Shown: positions 34,282 to 43,610, counted from the first letter of the stretch. The stretch: 64,000 nucleotides of DNA from Bordetella genomosp. 13 (GCF_002119665.1 NZ_CP021111.1:2480001-2544000), one strand, 5' to 3'. Made by a program: numbers and translations. The notes: generated by a model from the letters alone, not told the origin.

Positions 34282-35760
34282 ATGGCCCAGTCTTCCCTCT
34301 CCCTGAAGCGCCCCGACCTGCTGCGCGATGCCTGCTACCTGAACGGCGAATGGGTGCCGGCCGGCGGCGGCGCCAGCATTCCGGTCGACAACCCCTCCAC
34401 GGGCAAGACCATTGTGTCGGTGCCCAAGCTGGGCCGCAAGGAAACCGAGCAGGCCATCGCCAGCGCCGCGGCCGCCCTGCCCGCCTGGGCCGCCAAGACC
34501 GGCAAGGAGCGCGCGGCCGTCCTGCTGAAATGGGCCAACCTGATGATGGCGCACCAGCAGGACCTGGCCGCCATCATGACCGCCGAACAGGGCAAGCCCG
34601 TGACCGAGGCCGCCGGCGAGATCGCCTATGCGGCGTCCTTCCTGGAGTGGTTCGGCGAGGAAGCCAAGCGCATCGACGGCGACGTGCTGCAAAGCCCCAA
34701 GGCCGGCCAGCGCCTGCTGGTGCTGAAGCAGCCCATCGGCGTCACCGCAGCCATCACGCCGTGGAACTTCCCCGCCGCGATGATCACGCGCAAGGTGGGC
34801 CCCGCGCTGGCCGCCGGCTGCACGATGGTGGTCAAGCCCGCGCAGCAGACGCCGCTTACCGCGTTGGCCCTGGCGGTGCTGGCCGAGGAAGCCGGCGTCC
34901 CGGCCGGCGTGTTCCACGTCATCACCGGCAGTTCGCGCGACATCGGCGCGGCCCTGTGCGAAAGCGACACGGTGCGCAAGCTGAGCTTCACCGGCTCCAC
35001 CGAAGTGGGCCGCACATTGATGGAACAGTGCGCCCCGACCATCAAGAAGCTGTCGCTGGAACTGGGCGGCAATGCGCCCTTCCTGGTGTTCGACGACGCC
35101 GACCTGGACGCCGCGGTGGACGGCATCCTGGCCTCGAAGTACCGCAACGCCGGCCAGACCTGCGTGTGCGCCAACCGCATCTACGTGCAGGACGGCATCT
35201 ACGACGAGCTGGCGCGGCGCCTGGTGGACAAGGTGGGCAGCGCGCTGAAGGTGGGTGACGGCTTCGAAAAGGGCGTGACCCAGGGCCCGCTGATCGACAA
35301 GGCCGCCGTCGAGAAGGTGCAGGAGCACATCGCCGACGCCACGTCCAAGGGCGCCAAGGTGATCGCGGGCGGCAAGCCGCATGCGCTGGGCGGCACGTTC
35401 TTCGAACCCACCATCCTGCGCGACGTGACGCAGCAGATGAAGGTGGCGTCCGAAGAGACCTTCGGCCCCGTGGCGCCGCTGTTCCGCTTCAAGACCGAGG
35501 ACGAGGCCATCCAGATGGCCAACGACACCATCTTCGGCCTGGCCGCGTATTTCTACACGCGAGACTACGCGCGCGTGTGGCGCGTGTCCGAAGCGCTGGA
35601 GTACGGCATCGTCGGCATCAACACCGGCATCATCTCGAACGAGGTGGGCCCGTTCGGCGGCGTGAAGCAGTCGGGCCTGGGCCGCGAAGGCTCGAAGTAC
35701 GGCATCGAGGAATACCTCGAGACCAAGTACCTGTGCCTGGATCTGGGCGCCAAGGGCTGA
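34282..35760 (+). CDS. gabD: Succinate-semialdehyde dehydrogenase
   Basis: A 492-residue aldehyde dehydrogenase oxidising succinate semialdehyde to succinate with NAD(P). TPWNFPAAMITRK, FTGSTEVGR, the catalytic Glu in LELGGNAPF and the catalytic Cys in NAGQTCVCANR are all present. The extra cysteine two residues on (CVC) is typical of GabD. Start ATG 34282 has AAGGAG five bases upstream. With gabT it completes the GABA shunt into the TCA cycle. Confidence 0.95.
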   Translation: MAQSSLSLKRPDLLRDACYLNGEWVPAGGGASIPVDNPSTGKTIVSVPKLGRKETEQAIASAAAALPAWAAKTGKERAAVLLKWANLMMAHQQDLAAIMTAEQGKPVTEAAGEIAYAASFLEWFGEEAKRIDGDVLQSPKAGQRLLVLKQPIGVTAAITPWNFPAAMITRKVGPALAAGCTMVVKPAQQTPLTALALAVLAEEAGVPAGVFHVITGSSRDIGAALCESDTVRKLSFTGSTEVGRTLMEQCAPTIKKLSLELGGNAPFLVFDDADLDAAVDGILASKYRNAGQTCVCANRIYVQDGIYDELARRLVDKVGSALKVGDGFEKGVTQGPLIDKAAVEKVQEHIADATSKGAKVIAGGKPHALGGTFFEPTILRDVTQQMKVASEETFGPVAPLFRFKTEDEAIQMANDTIFGLAAYFYTRDYARVWRVSEALEYGIVGINTGIISNEVGPFGGVKQSGLGREGSKYGIEEYLETKYLCLDLGAKG

Positions 35761-35807
35761 TCTTGCGTCCAGCGCCGCTACGCGGAAGGCCGCGCGCCTG
35801 AGTGCGC

Positions 35808-37070
35808 TCAGCGGCGCCGGGCGTCCTGCTCGAGCAACTGGCGGGCCACCTCGCCCAGCGACACGCCGCCGTCCATGGCGGCGCGCTGCAGGCGCTCATG
35901 CGCAGCCGGTTCGGACAGGCCGTGCCGCTGCACCAGCAGCCACTTGGCGCGCTCGATGCGCTTGCGCTCGTCGAGCGCGCCGCGCGCCTGCTCCAGCGCC
36001 TCGTCGGCCTGCCGCATGCGGGCGGCCTGGGCCTGCAGGATGTCGAGCATCGAGCGCTCGATGCCGCCGGCCATGCCATCGGCGGGCGGCACGTCGAGCA
36101 CGCGGCGCTGCACGTTGAACACCAGGGCCGGCGCGTCGCCGCCTACGTGCTGCGCGAACTGGTCCAGCAGCTCGCGGTGATTGTCGCGGTCGGCGCGCGC
36201 CGCCTCGATGCGCGACGCGCACTGGCGGGCCAGGGACTCGGCCAGCTCGCGCTCTACCGGATGCATGGCGTCGATGCGCGCCGTGCACAATTCGAACCAC
36301 AACTCCGCCAGCCCCGGGTCCAGCGGCTGCCCCGCGTGAGTGTGGCGCGCCATGTCGCGCAGGCGATGCACGGGTTCCGCGTGCGGCTGCGCCTGCCGCC
36401 ACGCCGTCAGCACGTCGTCGGGCGCGTAGTGTTCGAAGGTCTCGAAGCAGCGCTGCTGGCTGGCCGCGAGTTCCGCCATCTGCGCCTTCTGCGCGTCGGT
36501 GAAGTACCCCGCGGTATAGCCCATCACGCCATAGGCGCGTTCCTGGCCGCTGAGTTCCTTGCCCTGCATGAAGTTGAACAGGGCCACCAGCATGCGGGTG
36601 ATGCCGGCGTCCAGCGAGGCATCGGCGGCCTCGAACACCACCGCCAGCAGGCTGCCGATCAGCCGGGTCATGGCCGCGCCGGCTTCCTGCGCACCCAGCC
36701 TGCGCTGCCGCACGCGCCAGCGCAGGTCGGGCAGTTCATCCAGCCGATACAGCGCGTGGGCGATGCAGCCATACAGCCTGGCGCGGCCGGGCTGTTCGCC
36801 GCGGGCCAGCGCGCTGTCCAGAAAGCCGCGCACGCGCGCCTCGCTGGCTTCGGCGCTGCGCGTCAGCGTATCCAGGGCAGGCAACAGCGAAGGTTGATCG
36901 CGGCACAGGTAAAGGTTGGAATAGCCGCGCTCTTTCTGCAGCGCGTGCACCAGTTCGCCGACCAGCGACACGAACCGGCAGGTGTGCGCCAACTGCTCCA
37001 GCCCGTGCAGCTCGGACTGCCGCGCCGCCAGCAGGAACCTCAAGGCCGGCCGCATGGCCCCTCTCGTCAT
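35808..37070 (-). CDS. nasR: Nitrate/nitrite-responsive antiterminator (NIT-ANTAR, NasR-like)
   Basis: A 420-residue protein with an N-terminal NIT domain (about residues 35-290), the helical nitrate/nitrite sensor, with KERGYSNLYL near its start. A C-terminal ANTAR RNA-binding domain (about 355-415) reads ERKRIERAKWLLVQRHGLSEPAAHERL. In Klebsiella, NasR binds the nasF leader RNA when nitrate or nitrite is present and prevents termination. Here it is the last gene of the nirB operon, whose leader has a strong terminator at 43493-43535, a fitting target. GAGGG lies six bases before ATG 37070; ATG 37055 is also in frame. Confidence 0.9.
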   Translation of the reverse strand: MTRGAMRPALRFLLAARQSELHGLEQLAHTCRFVSLVGELVHALQKERGYSNLYLCRDQPSLLPALDTLTRSAEASEARVRGFLDSALARGEQPGRARLYGCIAHALYRLDELPDLRWRVRQRRLGAQEAGAAMTRLIGSLLAVVFEAADASLDAGITRMLVALFNFMQGKELSGQERAYGVMGYTAGYFTDAQKAQMAELAASQQRCFETFEHYAPDDVLTAWRQAQPHAEPVHRLRDMARHTHAGQPLDPGLAELWFELCTARIDAMHPVERELAESLARQCASRIEAARADRDNHRELLDQFAQHVGGDAPALVFNVQRRVLDVPPADGMAGGIERSMLDILQAQAARMRQADEALEQARGALDERKRIERAKWLLVQRHGLSEPAAHERLQRAAMDGGVSLGEVARQLLEQDARRR

Positions 37071-37087
37071 GGAACACCCTCTTGCAT

Positions 37088-37855
37088 CTACGCCTGTTTG
37101 CGCGCCGGCGCGGACGCCTCGACCGATTGCGGCGCGATGCCGAACATGCGGCACGCCGCCACCGCGCCGATCACCAGGATGGCGGGGCTTTTCAGGCCGA
37201 AGGCGCGCGCATCCGCCGCCATCGCCGCCAACGTCGAGCGGCATTCGCGCTGGTCGGCCAGCGAGGCGCGCTCGATCATTGCCACCGCAGTATCGCCCGG
37301 CAGGCCGCCCGCCAGCAAGGCGGCCGATACCGCCTCGAGGCGAGCCACCCCCATGTACACCACCAGCGTCGTGCCGCTGCGCGCCAGGGCCTCCCAGGCC
37401 GGCTCGCTGCCGTCCTCGGTATGGGCCGTCACCAGCGTGACGCCGCGCGCGGCGCCGCGCAGGGTCAGCGGAATGCCGCTGCCGGTGGCCGCGGCCAGGC
37501 CGGCGGTGATGCCGCTGACGACTTCGCAGGCCACGCCATGGCGGCTGAGCCATTCGGCCTCTTCGCCGCCGCGGCCGAAAATGCACGGATCGCCGCCCTT
37601 CAGGCGCGCCACGCGGCGTCCCTGGCGCGCATAGCGCAGCATCAGCCGCTGGATGAAGTCCTGCGGCGTGGAGCGGCAGCCGCCGCGCTTGCCCACGCGT
37701 ATCACGCGGGCCTGCGGACAGTGTTCGAGCACTTCCGGATTGACCAGGTCGTCCATCAGCACGACCTCGGCGCGGCGCAGCGCCTTGACCGCGCGCAGCG
37801 TCAGCAGCTCCGGATCGCCGGGGCCGGCGCCGATCAACCATACGTTGGTTTCCAT
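37088..37855 (-). CDS. cobA: Uroporphyrinogen-III C-methyltransferase (siroheme branch)
   Basis: A 255-residue SUMT that methylates uroporphyrinogen III twice with S-adenosylmethionine to give precorrin-2, the first step to siroheme or B12. VWLIGAGPGDPELLTLRAVKAL, GKRGG, RLKGGDPCIFGRGGEE and VVSGITAGLAAAT are the family blocks. There is no CysG-type oxidase/chelatase domain, so those steps must be encoded elsewhere. Its place in the nitrite reductase operon fits siroheme supply for NirB. It sits 16-17 bases from both neighbours. Confidence 0.95.
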   Translation of the reverse strand: METNVWLIGAGPGDPELLTLRAVKALRRAEVVLMDDLVNPEVLEHCPQARVIRVGKRGGCRSTPQDFIQRLMLRYARQGRRVARLKGGDPCIFGRGGEEAEWLSRHGVACEVVSGITAGLAAATGSGIPLTLRGAARGVTLVTAHTEDGSEPAWEALARSGTTLVVYMGVARLEAVSAALLAGGLPGDTAVAMIERASLADQRECRSTLAAMAADARAFGLKSPAILVIGAVAACRMFGIAPQSVEASAPARKQA

Positions 37856-37871
37856 GAGCACGCGCTCCTGT

Positions 37872-39614
37872 TCAGCGATAGGCGAGCAGCACCAGCAAGG
37901 CGCCGCCCAGGATGAGACTGAGCACCTTCCAGAACAGCACGGGATGGCGTTCCAGCAGGGGCACGGACGCGCGCCGCGCCACCGACTCGGGATGGCGCAG
38001 CGCGTAAGTGAATTCGGAAAGTTCGGCGTAGCGCGAGCGGGGATCGGGATGCACGGCGCGCGCCAGCACCGCGTCCACCCAGCCGGGCAGCGGCCTGCCC
38101 TGCCGGTCCTGGCGCGCGGGCGCGTACTGCAGGCGCAGCAGATCGGCGTGGGTGCGCACGCGCGAGGCCTGCGTACCATAGGGCAGCCGGCCCGTCAGCA
38201 TCTGGTAGGCGATGACGCCTAGCGAATAGATGTCGGAAGCCTGGCCGCCCGTCTCGCCCAGGAAATACTCGGGCGCCGCATAGGCGATGGCGCCAGGCAC
38301 TTCTGGCCCGCGGTCGCCCGCCGCCTCGGCCACGCCGGCCACCTCGGCCGAGCCCATGTCGATGATGCGCACCACGCCTTGCCCGTCCACCATCAGGTTC
38401 TCGGGCCGCAGGTCGCGGTGCACGATCTCCAGCCGGTGAAACGCCTGCAGGCCGCGCGCGACCTGCTCCAGCAGGTCGATCGCCCGCGGCAGCGACAGGT
38501 CGGGATGATCGGCCATCCAGCGCGCCAGCGTGCGGCCTTCGATGTACTCGCTGACGGTGTACAGCGAGTGCCGCTGCGCCGGCGGACACGCGCGCGCCAC
38601 GTGGCGGCTGTCGATGCGGCGCGCCACCCACTCCTCCATCAGCAGGCGCTCGAGATAGACGGGGTCGTGCCGCAGGTCCAGCGAAGGCACCTTCAGCACC
38701 ACGGGCCCGCCCTCGGGCGCCTCGGCCAGGTACACGTGACTGCGGCTGCTGGCGTGCAGCTCGCGCACGATGCGATATCCCTCGTGCACCTGCCCGGCCG
38801 CCAGCAGGGGCGGACAGGGCAGCGTGCGGGCGCGATGGCCCACCTCGGCGGCCTCGGGCAGCGGCAGCGCCTCCACGCGCACCAATTGCACCGTCAGGTT
38901 GTCCGGGCTGCCTGCGTCGTAGGCCAGCCGCGCCAGCGCGCGCGCCGCCGCGTCCAGGTCATCGTCATGGGCCCGCAGCGTGGCGATCATGCGGGCGTGG
39001 TCGACGTATTCGTAGACGCCGTCGGTAAGCAGCAGGAACAGGTCGCCGGGCGCGAGGCTGCGCGACTGATAGTCGATCTCGAGGTGCGAGGCCACGCCCA
39101 GCGCGCGGGCCAGGCAGCTCTTGTCTCGCGACAGCCAGACGCGATGGTCCTCTGTCAGCTGCTCCAGGGCATCGTCGCGCAGGCGATAGATGCGCGCATC
39201 GCCCACGTGCAGCACGTGCGCGGTGGCCGACTTCAGCACCAGCACGCTCATGGCGCACACATAGCCGCGGTCCTGGTCGCCGCGATGCGGGCCGCGCTGC
39301 GTCTGCGCGTGCAGCCACGCATTCACGGCGCCCATTACGCGCTGCGCGGAGCGCTTGACCGACCAGGTCTCGGGTGTGGAGTAGTAGTCTTCCAGGAAGC
39401 TGGCCACGGCCGTCTCGCTGGCCGCGCGGCCCACGTCGCTGCTGCTGATGCCATCGGCCAGCGCGACCGCGATGCCCTTGGCGCCGAGCAGCGGCTGGCG
39501 CGGCAGGCACAGGCCGTGGAAGTCCTGGTTGTGCGGCTTGCGGCCCGCCTCGGAATGCTGGCCGACGCTGACGCGCAGGCCGGCGGCCGGGTCCGAGGGC
39601 AAGGGGCCGTCCAT
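37872..39614 (-). CDS. Fused PP2C phosphatase and Ser/Thr kinase, membrane-anchored
   Basis: A 580-residue protein with two opposed signalling domains. Residues of about 10-245 are a PP2C phosphatase with ADGISSSDVG, HVGDARIYRL, LLTDGVYEYV and SPDNLTVQLV. Residues of about 275-535 are a Hanks-type kinase: ATP lysine Lys308 in VLKVPS, catalytic loop HRDLRPEN (399-406, Arg403 replacing the usual Lys) and DMG (419-421) replacing DFG. A single helix at the extreme C-terminus anchors it. Such fusions also sit beside nirB in Pseudomonas aeruginosa. Regulation of nitrite uptake or reduction by phosphorylation is plausible but not shown. Confidence 0.9.
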   Translation of the reverse strand: MDGPLPSDPAAGLRVSVGQHSEAGRKPHNQDFHGLCLPRQPLLGAKGIAVALADGISSSDVGRAASETAVASFLEDYYSTPETWSVKRSAQRVMGAVNAWLHAQTQRGPHRGDQDRGYVCAMSVLVLKSATAHVLHVGDARIYRLRDDALEQLTEDHRVWLSRDKSCLARALGVASHLEIDYQSRSLAPGDLFLLLTDGVYEYVDHARMIATLRAHDDDLDAAARALARLAYDAGSPDNLTVQLVRVEALPLPEAAEVGHRARTLPCPPLLAAGQVHEGYRIVRELHASSRSHVYLAEAPEGGPVVLKVPSLDLRHDPVYLERLLMEEWVARRIDSRHVARACPPAQRHSLYTVSEYIEGRTLARWMADHPDLSLPRAIDLLEQVARGLQAFHRLEIVHRDLRPENLMVDGQGVVRIIDMGSAEVAGVAEAAGDRGPEVPGAIAYAAPEYFLGETGGQASDIYSLGVIAYQMLTGRLPYGTQASRVRTHADLLRLQYAPARQDRQGRPLPGWVDAVLARAVHPDPRSRYAELSEFTYALRHPESVARRASVPLLERHPVLFWKVLSLILGGALLVLLAYR

Positions 39615-39630
39615 GCTCGCGATCCGCCGA

Positions 39631-40476
39631 TCAGCCGAAGCTGCGCTTGGCCTGCATGGACGCGGCTTCGAGGCTGCGCTTGGGGCCGGTCTTCATGTGC
39701 GTCGTGTACAGCGTCAGGCCGGTCATCGTGATGCCGCCCACCAGGTTGCCCAGCACCACCGGCAGTTCGTTCCAGATCAGGTAGTCCATGATCGAGAAAT
39801 TGCCGCCCAGGATCAGGGCCGAGGGGAACAGGAACATGTTCACCACCGAGTGCTCGAAGCCCATGGCGAAGAACACCATGATGGGCATCCACATGGCGAT
39901 GACCTTGCCGCTGACGGACGTGGAGATCATCGCGCCCACCACGCCCAGCGACACCATCCAGTTGCACAGCACGCCGCGCAGGAAGATGGTGAGCATGCCG
40001 GCCGCGCCGTACTCCTTGTAGCCCAGCGTGCGGTTCTCGCCGATGTGCGAGATCACCTCGCCCACCTTGCTGACCGGCGCCGAGAAACCGTAGGTGAACA
40101 CGATGGCCATCATGACGGCCACTGTCAGCGCGCCCGCGAAGTTGCCCACGAACACCACGCCCCAGTGCTTCAGGATCGCGCCCAGCGTGACGCCGGGCCG
40201 GCGTTCCATCCATGCCAGCGGCGTCAGCACGAACACGCCGGTCAGCAGGTCGAACCCCATCAGGTACAGCATGCAGAAGCCCACCGGGAACAGCGCCGCG
40301 CCCAGAATGGGCGAGCCCGTCTGCACGGTGACGGTGACCGCGAACACCGCCGCCAGCGCCAGGATGGCGCCGGCCATGTAGGCGCGGATCAGCGCGTCGC
40401 GGGTGGCCATGTAGATCTTGGATTCGCCGGCATCCACCATCTTGGTGACGAACTCGGCAGGCACGATATAGGACAT
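39631..40476 (-). CDS. Formate/nitrite transporter family channel (NirC-like)
   Basis: A 281-residue FNT-family inner-membrane channel with six hydrophobic helices. The start IVPAEFVTKMVDAGESKI, the loop LYLMGFDLLTGVFV and the pore histidine in MGFEHSVVNMFLFP are diagnostic. Encoded between nirD and the kinase gene, it most likely imports nitrite. GGGGA precedes ATG 40476. A 65-base gap separates it from nirD. Confidence 0.92.
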   Translation of the reverse strand: MSYIVPAEFVTKMVDAGESKIYMATRDALIRAYMAGAILALAAVFAVTVTVQTGSPILGAALFPVGFCMLYLMGFDLLTGVFVLTPLAWMERRPGVTLGAILKHWGVVFVGNFAGALTVAVMMAIVFTYGFSAPVSKVGEVISHIGENRTLGYKEYGAAGMLTIFLRGVLCNWMVSLGVVGAMISTSVSGKVIAMWMPIMVFFAMGFEHSVVNMFLFPSALILGGNFSIMDYLIWNELPVVLGNLVGGITMTGLTLYTTHMKTGPKRSLEAASMQAKRSFG

Positions 40477-40541
40477 CTCGGTTCCCCTAGCTTCAGTACA
40501 AAAGTGAATTGCAGAAATGGTTCGCGGCGCGGGCGCCGTGC

Positions 40542-40904
40542 TCAGAAGGCGATCTCGACCGCGTCGCCGGCCAGGCGCGCCGGCCACACGCGCAGCCGCT
40601 GGTCGGCGTACTCGACGCAACTGCCGTCGGCCAGGCGAAAGTGCTGCTTGTAGAGCGGCGAGGCCACCACCAGCGAGCCGCCCAGCTGCCCCACGATGCC
40701 GCGGCCGATGACGTTGGCGCCCGACTTGGGATCGCGGTTGTCGATGGCGTAGACCGCGTCGCCAGCCTGCGGCAGGTAGAACAGGGCGACCTGCGCGCCG
40801 TCCACCCAGGCCACCACGCCCGAATTGGCCACCAGGTCGGCGCGCCGGCACACCGCGCGCCAGCGGGTCTCGGCCTTGGAAGAGGCAAGCGTCGTTGCGG
40901 TCAT
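40542..40904 (-). CDS. nirD: Nitrite reductase [NAD(P)H] small subunit
   Basis: A 120-residue Rieske-fold protein without cluster ligands, as usual for NirD: the CxH pairs of true Rieske proteins are absent. YAIDNRDPKSGANVIGRGI and the YKQHFRLADG region match the family. It partners NirB in assimilatory reduction of nitrite to ammonium in the cytoplasm. Its ATG overlaps the nirB stop as TGATG. Confidence 0.95.
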   Translation of the reverse strand: MTATTLASSKAETRWRAVCRRADLVANSGVVAWVDGAQVALFYLPQAGDAVYAIDNRDPKSGANVIGRGIVGQLGGSLVVASPLYKQHFRLADGSCVEYADQRLRVWPARLAGDAVEIAF

Positions 40905-43465
40905 CACAGCTCCTCCACAGCGATAGGAATGCGGCGCGCCTCGGCCGGCGTGGCGGGACGGCGCTGGCCGCGCTCTTCGACGAAGGCCACGTCGGGGTCT
41001 GCCCGCCTGTCGTTGACAAAGGTGCGGAAGCGCTTGAGCTTCTCGGGGTCGTTGATGGCATTGGCCCACTCGCATTCGTAGCGGTCCACCACCGTCTGCA
41101 TCTGCGCCTCGAGTTCCGCCGCCAGGCCCAGGCTGTCGTGGATGACCACGTCCTTCAGGTAGTCCAGCCCGCCGTCCAGCGACTCGCGCCACACCGAGGT
41201 GCGCTGCAGCTTGTCGGCCGTGCGGATGTACAGCATCAGCACCCGGTCGATCAGCCGGATCAGCATCTCGTCGTCCAGGTCGGTGGCGAACAGTTCGGCG
41301 TGGCGCGGGCGCATGCCGCCGTTGCCGCATACGTAAAGGTTCCAGCCGTTCTCGGTGGCGATCACGCCGATGTCCTTGCTTTGCGCCTCGGCGCACTCGC
41401 GCGTGCAGCCCGACACCGCGAACTTCAGCTTGTGCGGCGCGCGCAGGCCCTTGTAGCGGTGCTCGATGCGCAGCGCCATGGCCACGCTGTCCTGCACGCC
41501 ATAGCGGCACCACGTGCTGCCCACGCAGGACTTCACCGTGCGCGTCGATTTGCCATAGGCATGGCCGGTCTCGAAGCCGGCGGCGATCAGCTCGGCCCAG
41601 ATGTCGGGCAGTTCGTGCAGCTGCGCGCCGAACAGGTCGATGCGCTGTCCGCCCGTGATCTTGGTGTACAGCTGGTATTTCTTGGCCACGGCGCCGATGG
41701 CGATCAGGCCGTCCGGCGTGACCTCGCCGCCCGGAATGCGCGGCACCACGGAGTAGGTGCCGTTCTTCTGCATGTTGGCCATGAAGGTGTCGTTGGTGTC
41801 CTGCAGCGGCACCAGCAGCGGGTCCTGGATCGGCCGGTTCCAGCACGAGGCCAGTATCGAGGCCACCACGGGCTTGCAGATGTCGCAGCCCACCGCGCCG
41901 CGGCCGTGGCGGGCCAGCAGCTCCTCGAACGATTCGATACCTTCGACGCGCACGAAGTGATAGAGCTCCTGGCGCGTGTAGGCGTAGTGCTCGCACAGGC
42001 TCTTGTCCACCGCCACGCCGCGCGCGGCCAGCTCGTGCTCGAACACCTGCTTCAACAAGGCCGAGCAGCCGCCGCATCCGGTGCCCGCCTTGGTGCAGGC
42101 CTTCACGCCGGCCAGGTCCGTACAGCCATCGTCGATGGCCGAGCACACCGCGGCCTTGCTGACGTTGTGGCACGAGCAGATGGTGGCGGTGGCCGGCAGC
42201 GCGGCCGGACCCAGCACCGGCGTGTCCGCGCCGCGCGGCAGGATCAGGCTGGCCGGATCTGCGGGCGGCGCGATGCCGTTCTGCACGTACTGCAGCAGCG
42301 TGTCGTAGTAGCTGTTGTCGCCGACCAGCACGGCGCCCAGCACCTGCTTGCCGTCGGCGGACACCACCAGGCGGCGGTAGCCCGCGTTCACCTCGTCCAT
42401 GTAGCGATAGCTGCGCGCGCCGGGCGTGGCGCCATGCGCGTCGCCGATGGAGCCCACGTCCACGCCCAGCAGCTTCAGCTTGGTCGACATGTCGGCGCCG
42501 CGGAACGGCTGCGCCTCCAGGCCGCACAGCGCGGCCGCCACGGTGCGAGCCATCTGGTAGCCGGGCGCCACCAGGCCGAACACAGATCCCTTCCACAGCG
42601 CGCATTCGCCGATGGCGTAGATGTCCGGGTCGCTGGTAAGACAGGCGTCGTCGATCACGATGCCGCCGCGCTCGCCGACGGCCAGGCCGCTGGCGCGCGC
42701 CAGGCCGTCGCGCGGCCGGATGCCCGCCGAGAACACCACCAGGTCGGTCTCCAGGGCATCGCCGCCCGCGAAGCGCAGGCGATAGCGATGCTGGTGCCCG
42801 GGCTTGATGGCCTCGGTGGCGCGCGACACGTGCACCTGCACGCCCAGCGCCTCGATGCGCGCCTTCAGCGCGAGTCCGCCTGCCTCGTCCAGCTGCACCG
42901 GCATCAGGCGCGGCGCGAACTCGACCACGTGCGCCTCGAGCCCCAGCGCGCGCAGCGCATTGGCGGCCTCCAGGCCCAGCAGGCCGCCGCCCACCACCAC
43001 GCCGCGCCGGGCACCGGCGGCCGCCCCGCGTATGGCGTCCAGGTCTTCCAGCGTGCGGTACACCAGGCGCGCCGCGCCCTCTTCCGCGCCGGCGATCGGC
43101 GGCACGAAGGGGAACGAGCCCGTGGCCAGCACCAGCTTGTCGTAGCCATGGCGGCCGTCGGCGGTCACCACTTCGCGGCGCGCGCGGTCGATCTCCTGCA
43201 CGCGCTGGCCCAGATGCAGCGTCACGCCCGGCGTCCGGTACACCGCGCCGTCGCCCAGCGCCATGGACTCCGCATCGCGGCCGGACAGATACTCGGACAG
43301 GTGCACGCGATCGTAGGCCCGGCGCGGCTCGTCGCCGAACACGACGATGCGGTAGTACTGCAGCGCGCCTTGCGCGACCAACTGCTCGACGCAGTGGTGG
43401 CCGACCATGCCGTTGCCGACCACGATCAGCGTCTGCAAGGGGTTCGATGTGTTCATGTCTTTCAT
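40904..43465 (-). CDS. nirB: Nitrite reductase [NAD(P)H] large subunit
   Basis: An 853-residue flavo-siroheme enzyme reducing nitrite to ammonium. The FAD/NAD domain starts LIVVGNGMVGHHC. A BFD-like [2Fe-2S] region follows with CSCHNVSKAAVC and CTKAGTGCGGC. The C-terminal siroheme/[4Fe-4S] domain has WCRYGVQDS and SGCTRECAEAQSKD. ATG 43465 (MKDMN) was preferred because GGA lies upstream; ATG 43456 is three codons in. It heads a six-gene operon whose leader contains sigma-54 and terminator signals. Confidence 0.96.
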   Translation of the reverse strand: MKDMNTSNPLQTLIVVGNGMVGHHCVEQLVAQGALQYYRIVVFGDEPRRAYDRVHLSEYLSGRDAESMALGDGAVYRTPGVTLHLGQRVQEIDRARREVVTADGRHGYDKLVLATGSFPFVPPIAGAEEGAARLVYRTLEDLDAIRGAAAGARRGVVVGGGLLGLEAANALRALGLEAHVVEFAPRLMPVQLDEAGGLALKARIEALGVQVHVSRATEAIKPGHQHRYRLRFAGGDALETDLVVFSAGIRPRDGLARASGLAVGERGGIVIDDACLTSDPDIYAIGECALWKGSVFGLVAPGYQMARTVAAALCGLEAQPFRGADMSTKLKLLGVDVGSIGDAHGATPGARSYRYMDEVNAGYRRLVVSADGKQVLGAVLVGDNSYYDTLLQYVQNGIAPPADPASLILPRGADTPVLGPAALPATATICSCHNVSKAAVCSAIDDGCTDLAGVKACTKAGTGCGGCSALLKQVFEHELAARGVAVDKSLCEHYAYTRQELYHFVRVEGIESFEELLARHGRGAVGCDICKPVVASILASCWNRPIQDPLLVPLQDTNDTFMANMQKNGTYSVVPRIPGGEVTPDGLIAIGAVAKKYQLYTKITGGQRIDLFGAQLHELPDIWAELIAAGFETGHAYGKSTRTVKSCVGSTWCRYGVQDSVAMALRIEHRYKGLRAPHKLKFAVSGCTRECAEAQSKDIGVIATENGWNLYVCGNGGMRPRHAELFATDLDDEMLIRLIDRVLMLYIRTADKLQRTSVWRESLDGGLDYLKDVVIHDSLGLAAELEAQMQTVVDRYECEWANAINDPEKLKRFRTFVNDRRADPDVAFVEERGQRRPATPAEARRIPIAVEEL

Positions 43466-43492
43466 GGCTATTCCGTGGCGGTGCATTTCCGG

Positions 43493-43535
43493 AAAACAAA
43501 AAGGCGCCTCGACCGGATGGTCGTTAGGCGCCTTT
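43493..43535 (-). terminator. Leader terminator (attenuator) before nirB
   Basis: On the minus strand AAAGGCGCCT and AGGCGCCTTT enclose a continuing inner stem CGACC/GGTCG with loop ATCC and a two-base AA bulge, about 15 pairs in all. TTGTTTT follows. It ends about 28 bases before the nirB ATG and lies downstream of the sigma-54 promoter. Transcription into the operon must therefore read through it. This is the expected target of the NIT-ANTAR protein. Confidence 0.88.
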
Positions 43536-43560
43536 GCCGGAACTGCACACGTTGTCGGGC

Positions 43561-43580
43561 GGCCCGCGCGGGCGCGGGCC
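43561..43580 (-). other. GC-rich hairpin at the predicted start of the nirB leader RNA
   Basis: GGCCCGCG and CGCGGGCC form a perfect 8-bp stem with a four-base loop (or seven pairs with a six-base loop), within a few bases of the predicted transcript start. Its position matches the first stem-loop of the Klebsiella nasF leader, which NasR recognises. The canonical ANTAR hexaloop bases (A first, G fourth) are not evident. Confidence 0.5.
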
Positions 43581-43593
43581 TTGCCATGGCTTA

Positions 43594-43610
43594 TGCAAAG
43601 TCCGTGCCAA
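43594..43610 (-). promoter_or_regulatory. Sigma-54 (-24/-12) promoter of the nirB operon
   Basis: The minus strand reads TTGGCACGGACTTTGCA, matching the RpoN consensus TGGCACG-N4-TTGC at every fixed position. The -12 C is at 43595, so transcription should start near 43583, about 120 bases before nirB. Confidence 0.87.

Noticed and set aside
40542..40904. nirD as a true Rieske iron-sulphur protein
   Set aside because: The paired Cys-His ligands are absent, as in other NirD small subunits.
43561..43580. A textbook ANTAR double-hairpin target in the nirB leader
   Set aside because: The first hairpin and terminator are clear, but loops with A at position 1 and G at position 4 on both stems could not be found by eye.
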